Shown here: positions 50,775-60,454 of the stretch, piece by piece
Numbering within the stretch: the first letter of the stretch is position 1
Layout of the letters: the number at the start of each line of letters is the position of its first letter
Source: Streptacidiphilus neutrinimicus
Lineage (GTDB): Bacteria; Actinomycetota; Actinomycetes; Streptomycetales; Streptomycetaceae
Length of the DNA: 64,000 nt
Assembly: GCF_000787815.1 (NCBI RefSeq)
Contig: NZ_BBPO01000032.1
Location: forward strand, 24,571 to 88,570
Reading direction: 5' to 3'
The notes under the pieces: model-generated
What the model was told of the DNA's origin: nothing
Databases searched by the model: none
Seen by the model: only the letters and a program-made list of their open reading frames with translations
Position numbers and translations under genes: made by a program

Positions 50775-51974
50775 ATGTCGACGAACGCGTGCCCGCCGGA
50801 CGGGTCGGACGCCGCCAAGGCCGGGCCCGGCGACCCCTGTCTCGGCGGGATCGAGGCGATCAGCGCCGCCGTCCTCGCGATGAGCCGCCATCTGGAGGTG
50901 CGCGAGGTGCTGCAGCGCATCGTCACCTCCGCACGCACCCTCGTCGGCGCCGAGTACGCGGCCCTCGGCGTCCCCGACGACCACGGCGGCTTCGCCCAGT
51001 TCGTCGTCGACGGCGTCAGCGAGGCGCAGTGGCGCGCCATCGGTCCACTGCCCCGGCAGCACGGCATCCTCTTCGCGATGCTCCACGAGCAGGACCCGAC
51101 CCGCCTCGACGACGTCCGCGCCGACGAGCGCTTCGGCGGCTGGCCCAGCGCCCACCCGGACATGCACGCCTTCCTCGGCGTCCCGATCCAGGACGGCGAC
51201 GAGATCCTCGGGGCACTCTTCCTGGCCAACCCGGTCGGTCGGGACCGCTTCTCGGCCCACGACGAGGAGCTGCTGCGCATCCTCGCCGCGCATGCCGCGC
51301 TCGCGCTGGTCAACGCCCGTCTGTACGAGCGCAGTCGCGAGCTCACCCTGATCGGCGAGCGCGCCCGGATCGCGCACGAGCTGCACGACGCCGTCTCCCA
51401 GAAGCTCTTCTCGCTGCGCCTCACCGCGCAGGCCGCGGCCGCGCTCGTCGACCGCGACCCGGCACGCGCCCGCGCGGAGCTCGCCGAGGTCTCCCGCCTC
51501 GCGGCCGAGGCCGCGGAGGAACTGCGCAGCGTCGTCGTCGAACTGCGCCCCGCCGCGCTCGACGAGGACGGTCTGCTGCCCACCCTGGCCTCCCAGGTCG
51601 AGGTGCTGAACCGCGCCCACGTCGCGCGCGTCGTCTTCACCCACGACCGCGTCGCCGCGCTGCCCGCCGCCCAGGAGGAGGCCGTGCTGCGCGTCGCCCA
51701 GGAGGCCTTGCACAACGCCCTGCGTCACTCCGGAGCGACCTCCGTCTCGGTCGAACTGCGCAGCGCGCCCGGCCCGAAGGGCGCCGGCCGCGGTGCGCGG
51801 CTGCGGGTCACCGACGACGGCAAGGGCTTCGACCCCGAGGGCACTCGCCGCGCGGGCCGTCACCTCGGCCTGGTCTCCATGCGCGACCGCGCCACGAGCG
51901 TCGGCGGCTCCCTCGACATCGAATCGTCCCCGGGAGCGGGGACCGTGGTGGAACTGGAGGTCCCCGGTGGGTGA
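50775..51974 (+). CDS. GAF-domain sensor histidine kinase (NarX-like)
   Basis: 399 aa. A GAF sensor domain (residues about 30-180, LQRIVTSARTLVGAEYAALGVPDDHG and FLGVPIQDGDEILGALFLAN) is followed by a HisKA_3 dimerisation domain with the phosphorylated His in GERARIAHELHDAVSQKLFSLRL. The HATPase_c domain has VLRVAQEALHNALRHSGA as N box and VTDDGKGFDPEG and GRHLGLVSMRDRA as G boxes. No membrane segment, so it senses inside the cytosol. It resembles the DevS/DosT architecture, though a heme ligand cannot be judged by eye. It overlaps the response-regulator gene. Confidence 0.9.
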   Translation: MSTNACPPDGSDAAKAGPGDPCLGGIEAISAAVLAMSRHLEVREVLQRIVTSARTLVGAEYAALGVPDDHGGFAQFVVDGVSEAQWRAIGPLPRQHGILFAMLHEQDPTRLDDVRADERFGGWPSAHPDMHAFLGVPIQDGDEILGALFLANPVGRDRFSAHDEELLRILAAHAALALVNARLYERSRELTLIGERARIAHELHDAVSQKLFSLRLTAQAAAALVDRDPARARAELAEVSRLAAEAAEELRSVVVELRPAALDEDGLLPTLASQVEVLNRAHVARVVFTHDRVAALPAAQEEAVLRVAQEALHNALRHSGATSVSVELRSAPGPKGAGRGARLRVTDDGKGFDPEGTRRAGRHLGLVSMRDRATSVGGSLDIESSPGAGTVVELEVPGG

Positions 51975-52614
51975 CGCGACCATCAAGGTGCTGCTCGTCG
52001 ACGACCATCAGGTCGTCCGTCGCGGGCTGCGCACCTTTCTGGAGATCCAGCCGGACATCGAGGTCGTCGGCGAGGCGGGCGACGGCGCGGCCGGCGTCGA
52101 GCTCGCCGAGTCCCTGCGCCCCGACGTGGTCCTGATGGACGTGAAGATGCCCGGCACGGACGGCATCGAGGCCCTGCGACTGCTGAAGGAACGGGGCAAC
52201 CCCGCGAAGGTGCTGGTGGTCACCAGCTTCACCGAGCACCGCACCGTGGTCCCGGCTCTGAAGGCCGGCGCGGCGGGCTACGTCTACAAGGACGTCGACC
52301 CCGAGGCGCTCGCCGGCGCGATCCGCAGCGTCCACGCGGGCCACGTCCTGCTCCAACCCGAGCTGGCCGAGGCCCTCCTCTCCGAGGACGGCACCGGCCG
52401 TTCCCCCCAGGGCCGCGGCGGCACGCTCACCGAGCGCGAGCAGGAGGTCCTCGGCCTCATCGCGGACGGCCGCTCCAACCGCGAGATCGCGCGTGCGCTG
52501 ACCCTCTCCGAGAAGACGGTCAAGACGCACGTGTCCAACATCCTGATGAAGCTGGACCTCCAGGACCGCACCCAGGCCGCCCTCTGGGCGGTCCGCAACG
52601 GCATCAAGGGCTGA
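51967..52614 (+). CDS. NarL/FixJ-family response regulator
   Basis: 215 aa. The receiver domain has KVLLVDDHQVV (acidic pair), VVLMDVKMPG (phospho-Asp about residue 57), VTSFTEH and the Lys in YVYKDVDP. The LuxR-type HTH (residues about 150-205) reads LTEREQEVLGLIADGRSNREIARALTLSEKTVKTHVSNIL. It is the cognate partner of the adjacent kinase. The GTG at 51967 has GGAGGT before it and overlaps the kinase stop by eight bases. It is predicted to bind DNA as a dimer when phosphorylated. Confidence 0.93.
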   Translation: MGDATIKVLLVDDHQVVRRGLRTFLEIQPDIEVVGEAGDGAAGVELAESLRPDVVLMDVKMPGTDGIEALRLLKERGNPAKVLVVTSFTEHRTVVPALKAGAAGYVYKDVDPEALAGAIRSVHAGHVLLQPELAEALLSEDGTGRSPQGRGGTLTEREQEVLGLIADGRSNREIARALTLSEKTVKTHVSNILMKLDLQDRTQAALWAVRNGIKG

Positions 52615-52631
52615 GAGCCGCAGCCGCGCCC

Positions 52632-53432
52632 CTAACGAGGCTCGTCCACCGCTGCGTTGTAGGCCGCGACTCTGGCCTTCCGGGCGGCTCTTTCCAAGGG
52701 CCGCAAGGCCCCTGCGCGCTGCGCCATCTCGCCGGCGCTCACCGCCGCGCCCTCCGTCACCCAGGCCAGAGCGACCAGCGCGGACACGCGCCGCGCGCTC
52801 TGCAGGACCCGGACCGCCCGCGCCGGGTACCCCGGCGCCAGCAGGTCGTCCGGCTCCGCGGAGCGTGACCGCAGGCGGGCCAGGGCCCGCTGGACCTCGG
52901 GGCCGGCTCCCGCGACGTCCATACGCACCAGCGCCTCCGTCGCGTCGCGCATGCCCTCCACCAGTTCGCGCTCCGCGTCCCGCAGCGCGGGCACGTCCGC
53001 CGGGAAGCCGGGGTTGGCCGGCAGCGCGTGCCAGGTCACGGCCAGCACACCGTCGTCCGCGTGGTCCGCGCCGTGCCACAGGGCCTCCGGGACGAGGCCC
53101 CACGGAGCGCCCACCGCGAGCACCGCCTCGCCGGTCTCCAACGCGCGCGCGTTGAACTCCGCCGGGCCGGTCAGGCCCAGCGGGTGGCCGGGTGCGGGCA
53201 GCGCCAGCCGCAGGCCCGTCGCGCCCAGCGCGCGCAGCCGCCCCAGCGCCAGCGTCAGACCGACGCCGTCCGCGCCCGGCAGGCCGCGGACCACGTGCGA
53301 CTCGTCCTCCCCGCGCACCGCGTCCGCGGTGTCGTCGGGGGAGGCGTGGCCTGCGAACCAGGCGTTGCCCCAGGCGACAAGTCGGGCGGACCGGGGCTCT
53401 TCGTACGCTTCGTGCGCTTCCGTCTGCGGCAT
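52632..53432 (-). CDS. Conserved hypothetical protein
   Basis: 266 aa with strong GC3 bias. It is cytosolic and Ala/Arg-rich. The first half is alpha/beta with SARLVAWGNAWFAGHASPDDTADAVRGEDESHVVRGL and LGATGLRLALPAPGHPLGLTGP. The second half is helical. I believe actinobacteria widely conserve it, but no function can be assigned. It converges on the response-regulator gene (17 bases apart) and is divergent from the ABC ATPase. Confidence 0.7.
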   Translation of the reverse strand: MPQTEAHEAYEEPRSARLVAWGNAWFAGHASPDDTADAVRGEDESHVVRGLPGADGVGLTLALGRLRALGATGLRLALPAPGHPLGLTGPAEFNARALETGEAVLAVGAPWGLVPEALWHGADHADDGVLAVTWHALPANPGFPADVPALRDAERELVEGMRDATEALVRMDVAGAGPEVQRALARLRSRSAEPDDLLAPGYPARAVRVLQSARRVSALVALAWVTEGAAVSAGEMAQRAGALRPLERAARKARVAAYNAAVDEPR

Positions 53433-53573
53433 GGGCCAAGCCTACGGAGCGTCCGGCTACCTCGGTGGCGTAGGTTTGGACCGGCTCGGCAGGCCGCGGC
53501 CTTGAGCCGGGGCCACGGGCGAGCGCGTGAGGCGAGAGAACAACTCTTCATTTCATTGGGGAAGGCGTACGCA

Positions 53574-54368
<795 letters not shown>

Positions 54369-54476
54369 GCGACGCCGAGAGGCGTCGGCGGACGCCAAGA
54401 GCGACGCTCGAGTGTTGATGTGCTTGTAATGATCTTTGCGGCTGTTCCCTGACGAGGAGCCACCTGCGCAACTACC

Positions 54477-54908
54477 ATGGCACCCGTGGAGAGTTGGGCA
54501 TGGTGGCTACTGGTCGCGGTGCTGCTGTGCGCCCCTGTGGTGCACACGGCGCTGCTGGAGTTCGTCATGTTCGGTATCGGAGCAGGCGCCGCGGCGCTGA
54601 CGGCCGGGCTGGGCGGCGGGATCGTGCTGCAGTTCGTCGTGTTCCTCGCCACGACGCTCGCGCTCCTCGCGCTCGTCCGTCCGATCACCAGACGCCAACG
54701 CCGTGAGGCCGCGTCGGTCCGGCACGGGATCGAAGCGCTCAAGGGGGTGGAGGCCGTGGTCCTGGAACGCGTCGACGAGCACGACGGCCGGATCAAGCTC
54801 AAGGGGGAGATCTGGTCGGCCCGCGCGCTGGGCGCCGGGCAGGTCTTCGAACCGGGTGAGAAGGTCAGCGTCGCCGAGATCGACGGCGCGACGGCCGTGG
54901 TTCTCTGA
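54477..54908 (+). CDS. NfeD-like membrane protein
   Basis: 143 aa. Two or three helices (WAWWLLVAVLLCAPVVHTALLE, MFGIGAGAAALTAG, VLQFVVFLATTLALLALV) precede a cytosolic OB-fold domain (VEAVVLERVDEHDGRIKLKGEIWSARAL). NfeD proteins work with SPFH/flotillin partners in membrane microdomains, and such a gene follows here. The ATG at 54477 has no strong ribosome site; GTG 54486 is also possible. Confidence 0.85.
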   Translation: MAPVESWAWWLLVAVLLCAPVVHTALLEFVMFGIGAGAAALTAGLGGGIVLQFVVFLATTLALLALVRPITRRQRREAASVRHGIEALKGVEAVVLERVDEHDGRIKLKGEIWSARALGAGQVFEPGEKVSVAEIDGATAVVL

Positions 54909-55014
54909 GTCGTTCCGTCAGGCGTTCTCCCGGGCGCCCCGAGTTGTCGGCTCGGGCCCGGGGTAGCAAGTCAACACAGCATCAAAAACGTGCGGGTCTG
55001 TCGAGGGAGTCCCT

Positions 55015-55992
55015 GTGGAAACCGTCATCATCGTCCTCGTCCTGGTGGCGGTGTTCGTCTTCGTCATGCTGCTGCGGACGATCCAGGTGATCCCGCAGGC
55101 GCAGGCGGCGATCGTGGAGCGCTTCGGCCGCTACACCCGCACGCTCAACGCGGGCCTCAACATCGTGGTGCCGTTCATCGACACCATTCGCAACCGGCTC
55201 GACCTGCGCGAGCAGGTGCAGCCTTTCCCACCGCAGCCGGTGATCACCCAGGACAACCTGGTGGTCAACATCGACACCGTCATCTACTTCCAGGTCACCG
55301 ACCCGCGCGCGGCCACCTACGAGGTGCAGAGCTACCTCCAGGCGATCGAGCAGCTGACCATCACCACGCTGCGCAACATCATCGGCTCCATGGACCTGGA
55401 GTCGACCCTCACCTCCCGCGAGACCATCAACGCCGGCCTGCGCGGCGTGCTGGACGAGGCCACCGGCAAGTGGGGCATCCGCGTCAACCGCGTCGAGCTG
55501 AAGGCGATCGAGCCGCCGACCTCCATCCAGGACTCGATGGAGAAGCAGATGCGCGCCGACCGTGACAAGCGCGCGGCGATCCTCCAGGCCGAGGGTGAGC
55601 GGCAGTCCGCGATCCTCAAGGCCGAGGGCCAGAAGCAGGCCGACGTGCTGAAGGCCGAGGGTGAGGCCCAGGCCGCGGTGCTGCGCGCCGACGGTGAGGC
55701 GGCCGCGATCCGCACCGTCTTCGAGGCCATCCACTCCGGTGACGCCGACCAGAAGGTGCTCGCCTACAAGTACCTGGAGACCCTGCCGCAGATGGCCCAG
55801 GGCGACGCCAACAAGCTCTGGATCATCCCGAGCGAGGTCAGCGACGCGATCAAGGGCGTCGGCGGCGCGTTCCAGGGCCTGGCCCCGAAGATCCCTGGCT
55901 CGCCGTCCCCGGCCGACGCCGGCGTCAGGGCCGCCAATGGCAGCCCCGGCGTGGACCGCCGCACCGAGCGCCCCGAACTCGACCCGGAATGA
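55015..55992 (+). CDS. SPFH/Band 7-domain protein (flotillin/QmcA-like)
   Basis: 325 aa. An N-terminal membrane anchor (VIIVLVLVAVFVFVMLL) is followed by the SPFH domain (VPQAQAAIVERFGRYTRTLNAGLNIVVPFID through about residue 180). An Ala/Glu-rich coiled coil with repeated AEGERQ, AEGQKQ, AEGEAQ heptads comes next. It is a membrane scaffolding protein paired with NfeD upstream. GTG 55015 has AGGGAG at five to seven bases. The last 35 residues are disordered (PGSPSPADAGVRAANGS). Confidence 0.92.
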   Translation: METVIIVLVLVAVFVFVMLLRTIQVIPQAQAAIVERFGRYTRTLNAGLNIVVPFIDTIRNRLDLREQVQPFPPQPVITQDNLVVNIDTVIYFQVTDPRAATYEVQSYLQAIEQLTITTLRNIIGSMDLESTLTSRETINAGLRGVLDEATGKWGIRVNRVELKAIEPPTSIQDSMEKQMRADRDKRAAILQAEGERQSAILKAEGQKQADVLKAEGEAQAAVLRADGEAAAIRTVFEAIHSGDADQKVLAYKYLETLPQMAQGDANKLWIIPSEVSDAIKGVGGAFQGLAPKIPGSPSPADAGVRAANGSPGVDRRTERPELDPE

Positions 55993-56027
55993 CGGGTCCG
56001 CGTCGCCTCGCGGGGTAGCGTGCTGCC

Positions 56028-56327
56028 ATGGGCACTCGCGACCTCCTCAGCGACGAGCAGATCACGGCCGGCCTCCTCGCCCTGCCCGAGTGGCAGCGCG
56101 AGGGCGGCTCGATCCGGCGCACCGTACAGGCCAAGGACTTCCCGGCGGCGATCCGCATCGTCGACGCCGTCGCGGAACAGGCGGAGGCGATGGACCACCA
56201 CCCGGACATCGACATCCGGTGGCGCACGCTCCACTTCACCCTGTCGACCCACTCGGCGGGCGGACTCACCGCGCTCGACCTCAAACTCGCCGCCCTCATC
56301 GATGCCGCCGCGACGGCGGAGGCATGA
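56028..56327 (+). CDS. 4a-hydroxytetrahydrobiopterin dehydratase (PCD/DCoH)
   Basis: 99 aa, the usual length. The catalytic signature is AEAMDHHPDIDIRWRTLHFTLSTHSAGGLT, with the two adjacent His and the distal His required for dehydration of 4a-hydroxypterin. It recycles the cofactor used by aromatic amino acid hydroxylases, or may have a moonlighting role. It starts 35 bases after the SPFH stop. Confidence 0.9.
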   Translation: MGTRDLLSDEQITAGLLALPEWQREGGSIRRTVQAKDFPAAIRIVDAVAEQAEAMDHHPDIDIRWRTLHFTLSTHSAGGLTALDLKLAALIDAAATAEA

Positions 56328-56371
56328 GATGCTGACTCGCGCATCGGGCAGGCGGGAGTGGTTCGACAGCC

Positions 56372-58450
56372 ATGGAACGAGCAGACGAGACCGGTAACGG
56401 TCAGGAGCAGCAGTACTGGCAGCAGCCGCAGCAGCAGCCGTACGAGTCCTACGGCCAGCACGGTGAGCAGTCGTACGACTACACCTCCCACGGCGACTAC
56501 TCCGGCCAGGGCCATGACCCCTCCGCCTACCAGGCCGCCTACGACCCCGCCGCCTACCAGCAGCAGTACCAGCACTCCTACGACCCCTCGTCCGGCTACG
56601 GCCAGCAGGCGTACGCGCAGCCGTACCAGCAGCAGACTGGCTACGAGCAGCAGCCCGGCTACGAGCAGCAGCCCGGCTACGAGCCCCAGTACGGCTTCGA
56701 ACAGCAGACGTACGGCTACGACCAGAGCGGACAGACGGCCCAGCAGCCGTACTACGACCCGCAGTACGCGAACCCCCAGTACGCGGACGCGCAGTACGCC
56801 GACCCGCAGTACGCCGACCCGCAGTACGCGCAGCAGTACCAGCAGGCCTACTACGCCGACCCCTCGGCCGCCGAGACGGCCGCGCCCTCCTGGGCGACCC
56901 CGGCGCATGCGCCCGCCGCCGAGCCGGTCGTGCCCGCGCAGGCGTCCGCTCCCGAGCAGGAGTCGATGCCGGCCGAGGAGACCCTCCCGGCCGGGTCGAC
57001 CGCCGTCGGGCGCGGCGGGGAAGCGCCTGCGGGCGGCCTGAAGGACCGGGTCGTCGACGCGGCGCTCGGGCGCGGTCCCGGCGTCAACCGCAAGAGCTAC
57101 CTCACCCGTCTCGCCGTCGGCGGCGGCGCGCTGCTGATCCTGGCGGGCGGGGGTTACTTCGTCGCGAGCGGCGGCTCCGGCAGCGCACCTTCGGGCAACG
57201 CCGCCGCCGCGCAGAGCCAGGCCGACATCGGCGTCAACCACAGCAAGGCGTGGGCGGCCCCGGCGGCCCCGGGCGCCACTACCACGGGCACCAGCGCGGC
57301 CGGCGGCAGCAGCGGCGCGGGCAACGACGGGCTGCTCGGCGCCTGGGTCACCGCCGCCGCCGTCGTGCGCGGCGACGGCGAGGGCGTCTCCGCCTACTCC
57401 GCCACCGACGGCCACAAGCTGTGGAGCGTCACCCCGCCCAGCTCCGGCGCCGTGCCCTGCGCCATGTCCCCGAGCGTCGACTCGTCGGGAGTCGGCGCCG
57501 TGCTCTTCCAGTCCCAGCCCGGCACCAGCCAGGCCTGCAACCTGCTCTCCGCCGTGGACACCGGCTCAGGCCACACCAAGTGGAAGGCGCAGCTGCCCTC
57601 CGGCGGAGGAAACGCCTTCGGCGCCTCGGTCATGGTGAGCGACACCCGCGTCGTCGCCGTCTCCGACAGCGCCGTCGTCGGCTTCGACCTGGCAGCGGGC
57701 AAGCAGCAGTGGAACTACGCCGGTCCCGGCAAGTACTGCTCCCTGTCCGGCAACGGCGGCGGCACCTCGCTGCTGCTCCAGAGCACCTGTGCCGACACCA
57801 GCCCCAAGCAGCAGGTCATCTCGCTCGACCCGGGCACCGGCAAGCTGCGCTGGTGGCGCGGGCTGCCGCAGACCGCCTCCTCCTACACGGTGCTCTCAGC
57901 CGAGCCGGCCGTCGTCAGCGTCCACATGACCGATCCGACCCAGGACACCATCCTGTCCTTCTCGGACAAGGGCGACAGCCAGGCGACCATCCCGGTCGCC
58001 CAGACCGGCGGCGCCCTCGACTCCACACACGGCAGCTTCGACCCCGACCCGGCGCTGTTCTTCTCCGGCACGACCATGGTCGCCGCCGTCAACCCGCCGC
58101 CGCAGTCCGCGAGCGCGGCCGCCGGGCCCACCACCCTCGCCGCCTACAGCCTCCTCAACGGCAAGGAGCTGTGGCGGACCACCGCCCACGAGAAGGGCGT
58201 CGCCGTGCCGGTCGGCATCGACGGCTCCGCCGCGGTGGTCGCCACCGACGAGCGCGTCGGCCAGCCGGCCCGGCTCAGCAACTTCGACCTCACCTCCGGC
58301 ACCGAGACCGTCGGCGGCACCTTCCCGCAGGGCACCGGCTCGCTGCTCGGCTCCGGACGCGTCCTGCTGCGCGGCAGCCTGGTGGTGGCGCTGCCGGAGT
58401 TCACCGGCAGCTACAACACCTCGGCGACCGCCTGGACCGCGGCCCACTGA
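56372..58450 (+). CDS. Membrane-anchored PQQ-like beta-propeller with Q/Y-rich N-terminus
   Basis: 692 aa. Residues 1-165 are a Gln/Tyr/Pro-rich low-complexity region with short repeats (GYEQQP, QYADPQYA). A Pro/Glu-rich linker follows, then one membrane helix at about 245-267 (LAVGGGALLILAGGGYFVAS). The last 400 residues form an external PQQ_2-type beta-propeller (SAYSATDGHKLWSVTPP, TGSGHTKWKAQLPSG, DLAAGKQQWNYAGPG, LDPGTGKLRWWRGLP). It is a type II topology: cytosolic disordered tail, external propeller. The role is unknown, possibly envelope assembly or sensing. Confidence 0.85.
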   Translation: MERADETGNGQEQQYWQQPQQQPYESYGQHGEQSYDYTSHGDYSGQGHDPSAYQAAYDPAAYQQQYQHSYDPSSGYGQQAYAQPYQQQTGYEQQPGYEQQPGYEPQYGFEQQTYGYDQSGQTAQQPYYDPQYANPQYADAQYADPQYADPQYAQQYQQAYYADPSAAETAAPSWATPAHAPAAEPVVPAQASAPEQESMPAEETLPAGSTAVGRGGEAPAGGLKDRVVDAALGRGPGVNRKSYLTRLAVGGGALLILAGGGYFVASGGSGSAPSGNAAAAQSQADIGVNHSKAWAAPAAPGATTTGTSAAGGSSGAGNDGLLGAWVTAAAVVRGDGEGVSAYSATDGHKLWSVTPPSSGAVPCAMSPSVDSSGVGAVLFQSQPGTSQACNLLSAVDTGSGHTKWKAQLPSGGGNAFGASVMVSDTRVVAVSDSAVVGFDLAAGKQQWNYAGPGKYCSLSGNGGGTSLLLQSTCADTSPKQQVISLDPGTGKLRWWRGLPQTASSYTVLSAEPAVVSVHMTDPTQDTILSFSDKGDSQATIPVAQTGGALDSTHGSFDPDPALFFSGTTMVAAVNPPPQSASAAAGPTTLAAYSLLNGKELWRTTAHEKGVAVPVGIDGSAAVVATDERVGQPARLSNFDLTSGTETVGGTFPQGTGSLLGSGRVLLRGSLVVALPEFTGSYNTSATAWTAAH

Positions 58451-58484
58451 ACCGGCACTCGGCTCGGCTGAGCCGGCACACGGC

Positions 58485-59054
58485 TCAGCCCGCCGCGGCC
58501 AGGTCGTAGGAGCGCGGGTCGTAGGAGCCCGGGTCGGCGTTCCGGGTCTCGAGGCCCACGGAGTTCGGGTAGCCGGCGTTCAGATCCGCGCTGTCCAGCC
58601 CCAGCGCGGCCACCAGCGCGGCGTCCGGTGTCGGCTCGAACGGGCGGCGCAGCAGCCGCATCCCGGCCTGTTCGGGCGTCCGGTTCGCCTTGCGGTGGTT
58701 GTCCGCCGCACAGGCCGCGACCGTGTTGAGCCACGTGTCCTGGCCACCGTGCGAACGCGGCACCACGTGGTCGACGGTCGTCGCACGCTTGCCGCAGTAC
58801 GCGCAACGGAAGCCGTCCCGCGCCAGCACCCCGCGCCGCGACCAGGTCGCCCGTTGTCGGAACGGCACCCGCACGTACCGCTTCAGTCTGACCACGCGCG
58901 GCAACGGTATCTCCACCGAGCTGCCGCGCACCCTGCGCTCGGGATGCGACCGCTCGACCACGGCCTTGTCCTGGAGGACGAGCACCACAGCGCGCTGCAG
59001 CGTCACCGCCGCCAGCGGCTCGTAGGTCGCGTTGAGCACCAGCGTCTTACGCAT
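58485..59054 (-). CDS. HNH endonuclease-domain protein
   Basis: 189 aa. An N-terminal domain (MRKTLVLNATYEPLAAVTLQRAVVLVL) common to actinobacterial HNH proteins precedes the HNH motif: CAYCGKRATTVDHVVPRSHGG with its zinc Cys pair, and NTVAACAADNHRKANRTP. The ATG at 59054 is preferred because AGGTGG sits five bases upstream. It is a chromosomal core gene in relatives rather than a mobile nuclease, so a repair or RNA role is as likely as DNA cleavage. Confidence 0.85.
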   Translation of the reverse strand: MRKTLVLNATYEPLAAVTLQRAVVLVLQDKAVVERSHPERRVRGSSVEIPLPRVVRLKRYVRVPFRQRATWSRRGVLARDGFRCAYCGKRATTVDHVVPRSHGGQDTWLNTVAACAADNHRKANRTPEQAGMRLLRRPFEPTPDAALVAALGLDSADLNAGYPNSVGLETRNADPGSYDPRSYDLAAAG

Positions 59055-59174
59055 TCCAGCCACCTGCCTCCGGCTCCCGGCCCGCCCCTGCTGGACGGTG
59101 CGTCCACTGTGCGGGGCGGCCGGATGCCGGGACAACGTAATTTCGGTGGCCTCGGGGTTAAGCCTGCTCAGCCG

Positions 59175-59705
59175 TTACGGGTGCTCGTAGGTCGCGATCA
59201 GCTGCGCTCGTCCGAGGGCGTGGAAGCGGAGGTTGAAGCCGACCACGGCGGGCGTGGCGTCCGCGTCCGGGCCCAGCTTCTCCTGGTCCACGGCGTAGAC
59301 GGTGAAGACGTAGCGGTGCGGGCCGTCGCCGGGCGGCGGGGCCGCGCCGCCGAAGTCGCGGGTGCCGTAGTCGTTGCGCACGTGGATCGCGCCCGCGGGC
59401 AGGCCCTTGAACGCGCCGGTGCCGGCACCGGCGGGCAGCTCGGTGACATCGACCGGGATGTCGAAGACCGACCAGTGCCAGAACCCGCTGCCGGTCGGCG
59501 CGTCCGGGTCGTAGCAGCTCACCGCGAAGCTCTTGGTCCCGTCGGGGAAACCGGACCAGCTCAGCTGCGGCGAGGTGTTCCCGGACGCGAACACGTGCGC
59601 GTCGGGCAGCACGCCGCCGTTGGTGAAGTCGTCGCTGGTGACCGTGAACTCGGCCACCGGCGGGTGGAAGTCGTGCGGGAGCGGGCGCCGCTTGGGCTCC
59701 GACAT
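59175..59705 (-). CDS. PEBP family protein (YbhB/YbcL, Raf kinase inhibitor-like)
   Basis: 176 aa. Phosphatidylethanolamine-binding signatures: NTSPQLSWSGFPDGTKSFAVSCYDPDAPTGSGFWHWSVFDIPVDV and PAGAIHVRNDYGTRDFGGAAPPPGDGPHRYVFTVYAVD. No signal peptide, so it is cytosolic. Ligand and function are unknown. AAGGAG precedes the ATG. It is divergent from the glycosylase gene across 56 bases. Confidence 0.9.
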   Translation of the reverse strand: MSEPKRRPLPHDFHPPVAEFTVTSDDFTNGGVLPDAHVFASGNTSPQLSWSGFPDGTKSFAVSCYDPDAPTGSGFWHWSVFDIPVDVTELPAGAGTGAFKGLPAGAIHVRNDYGTRDFGGAAPPPGDGPHRYVFTVYAVDQEKLGPDADATPAVVGFNLRFHALGRAQLIATYEHP

Positions 59706-59761
59706 GTCGTCACTCTCCTTGGGACGCTGCAGAACTCTGGCGATCAGCCTAATCTCGCCGT

Positions 59762-60424
59762 GTGACCCAGCCGCACCCCGCCACACAGGATCCGCTCGGC
59801 CCCGCCGACCCTCGCTTCCTCGACCGCCCCTCGCCTACGGTCGCGCCCGACCTGCTCGGCAGGATCCTGGTGAGCGAGCGACCCGACGGTCGCGTCGCGG
59901 TACGGATCACCGAGGTCGAGGCGTACACCGGCCTGGAGGACCCGGCCTCCCACGCCTACCGTGGGCGCACCGCCCGCAACGCCGTGATGTTCGGGCCGCC
60001 CGGCTTCGTCTACGTCTACTTCACCTACGGCATGCACTACTGCATGAACCTGGTCACCGGCCCCGGCGACACCGCCGGGGCTGTGCTGCTGCGCGCCGGC
60101 GAGGTCGTCGAGGGCCTCGAACTGGCCCGGTACCGGCGTCCCTCCGCCCGTAGCGACACCGAGCTCGCCCAGGGCCCGGCCCGGCTCACCCAGGCCCTCG
60201 GCGTCGGTCGCGAGCAGAACGGCGAACCCGTGCCGGGGCCCGTCTTCCAACTGCTGCCGGGCGCCCCGGCCGCCGCCCCCGAGCTGATCCGCCAGGGCCC
60301 GCGCACCGGCGTCGCCCAGGGCGCGGACACCCCGTACCGGTTCTGGCTCGACGGCGAGCCGACGGTCAGCCCCTACCGCCGCCACGTCCCGCGCCGGGCC
60401 AGGACCAGTGGCGGCAAGGGCTGA
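59762..60424 (+). CDS. mpg: DNA-3-methyladenine glycosylase (AAG/MPG type)
   Basis: 220 aa. AAG-family motifs: [29 protein letters not shown] with the catalytic Glu, [37 protein letters not shown], and [13 protein letters not shown]. It removes alkylated and deaminated purines in base excision repair. No Shine-Dalgarno precedes the GTG; TAATCT lies six bases upstream, so a leaderless transcript is possible. Confidence 0.92.
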   Translation: MTQPHPATQDPLGPADPRFLDRPSPTVAPDLLGRILVSERPDGRVAVRITEVEAYTGLEDPASHAYRGRTARNAVMFGPPGFVYVYFTYGMHYCMNLVTGPGDTAGAVLLRAGEVVEGLELARYRRPSARSDTELAQGPARLTQALGVGREQNGEPVPGPVFQLLPGAPAAAPELIRQGPRTGVAQGADTPYRFWLDGEPTVSPYRRHVPRRARTSGGKG

Positions 60425-60454
60425 GGCACGTCAGGGGAAACCTCAGCAGGAGCG

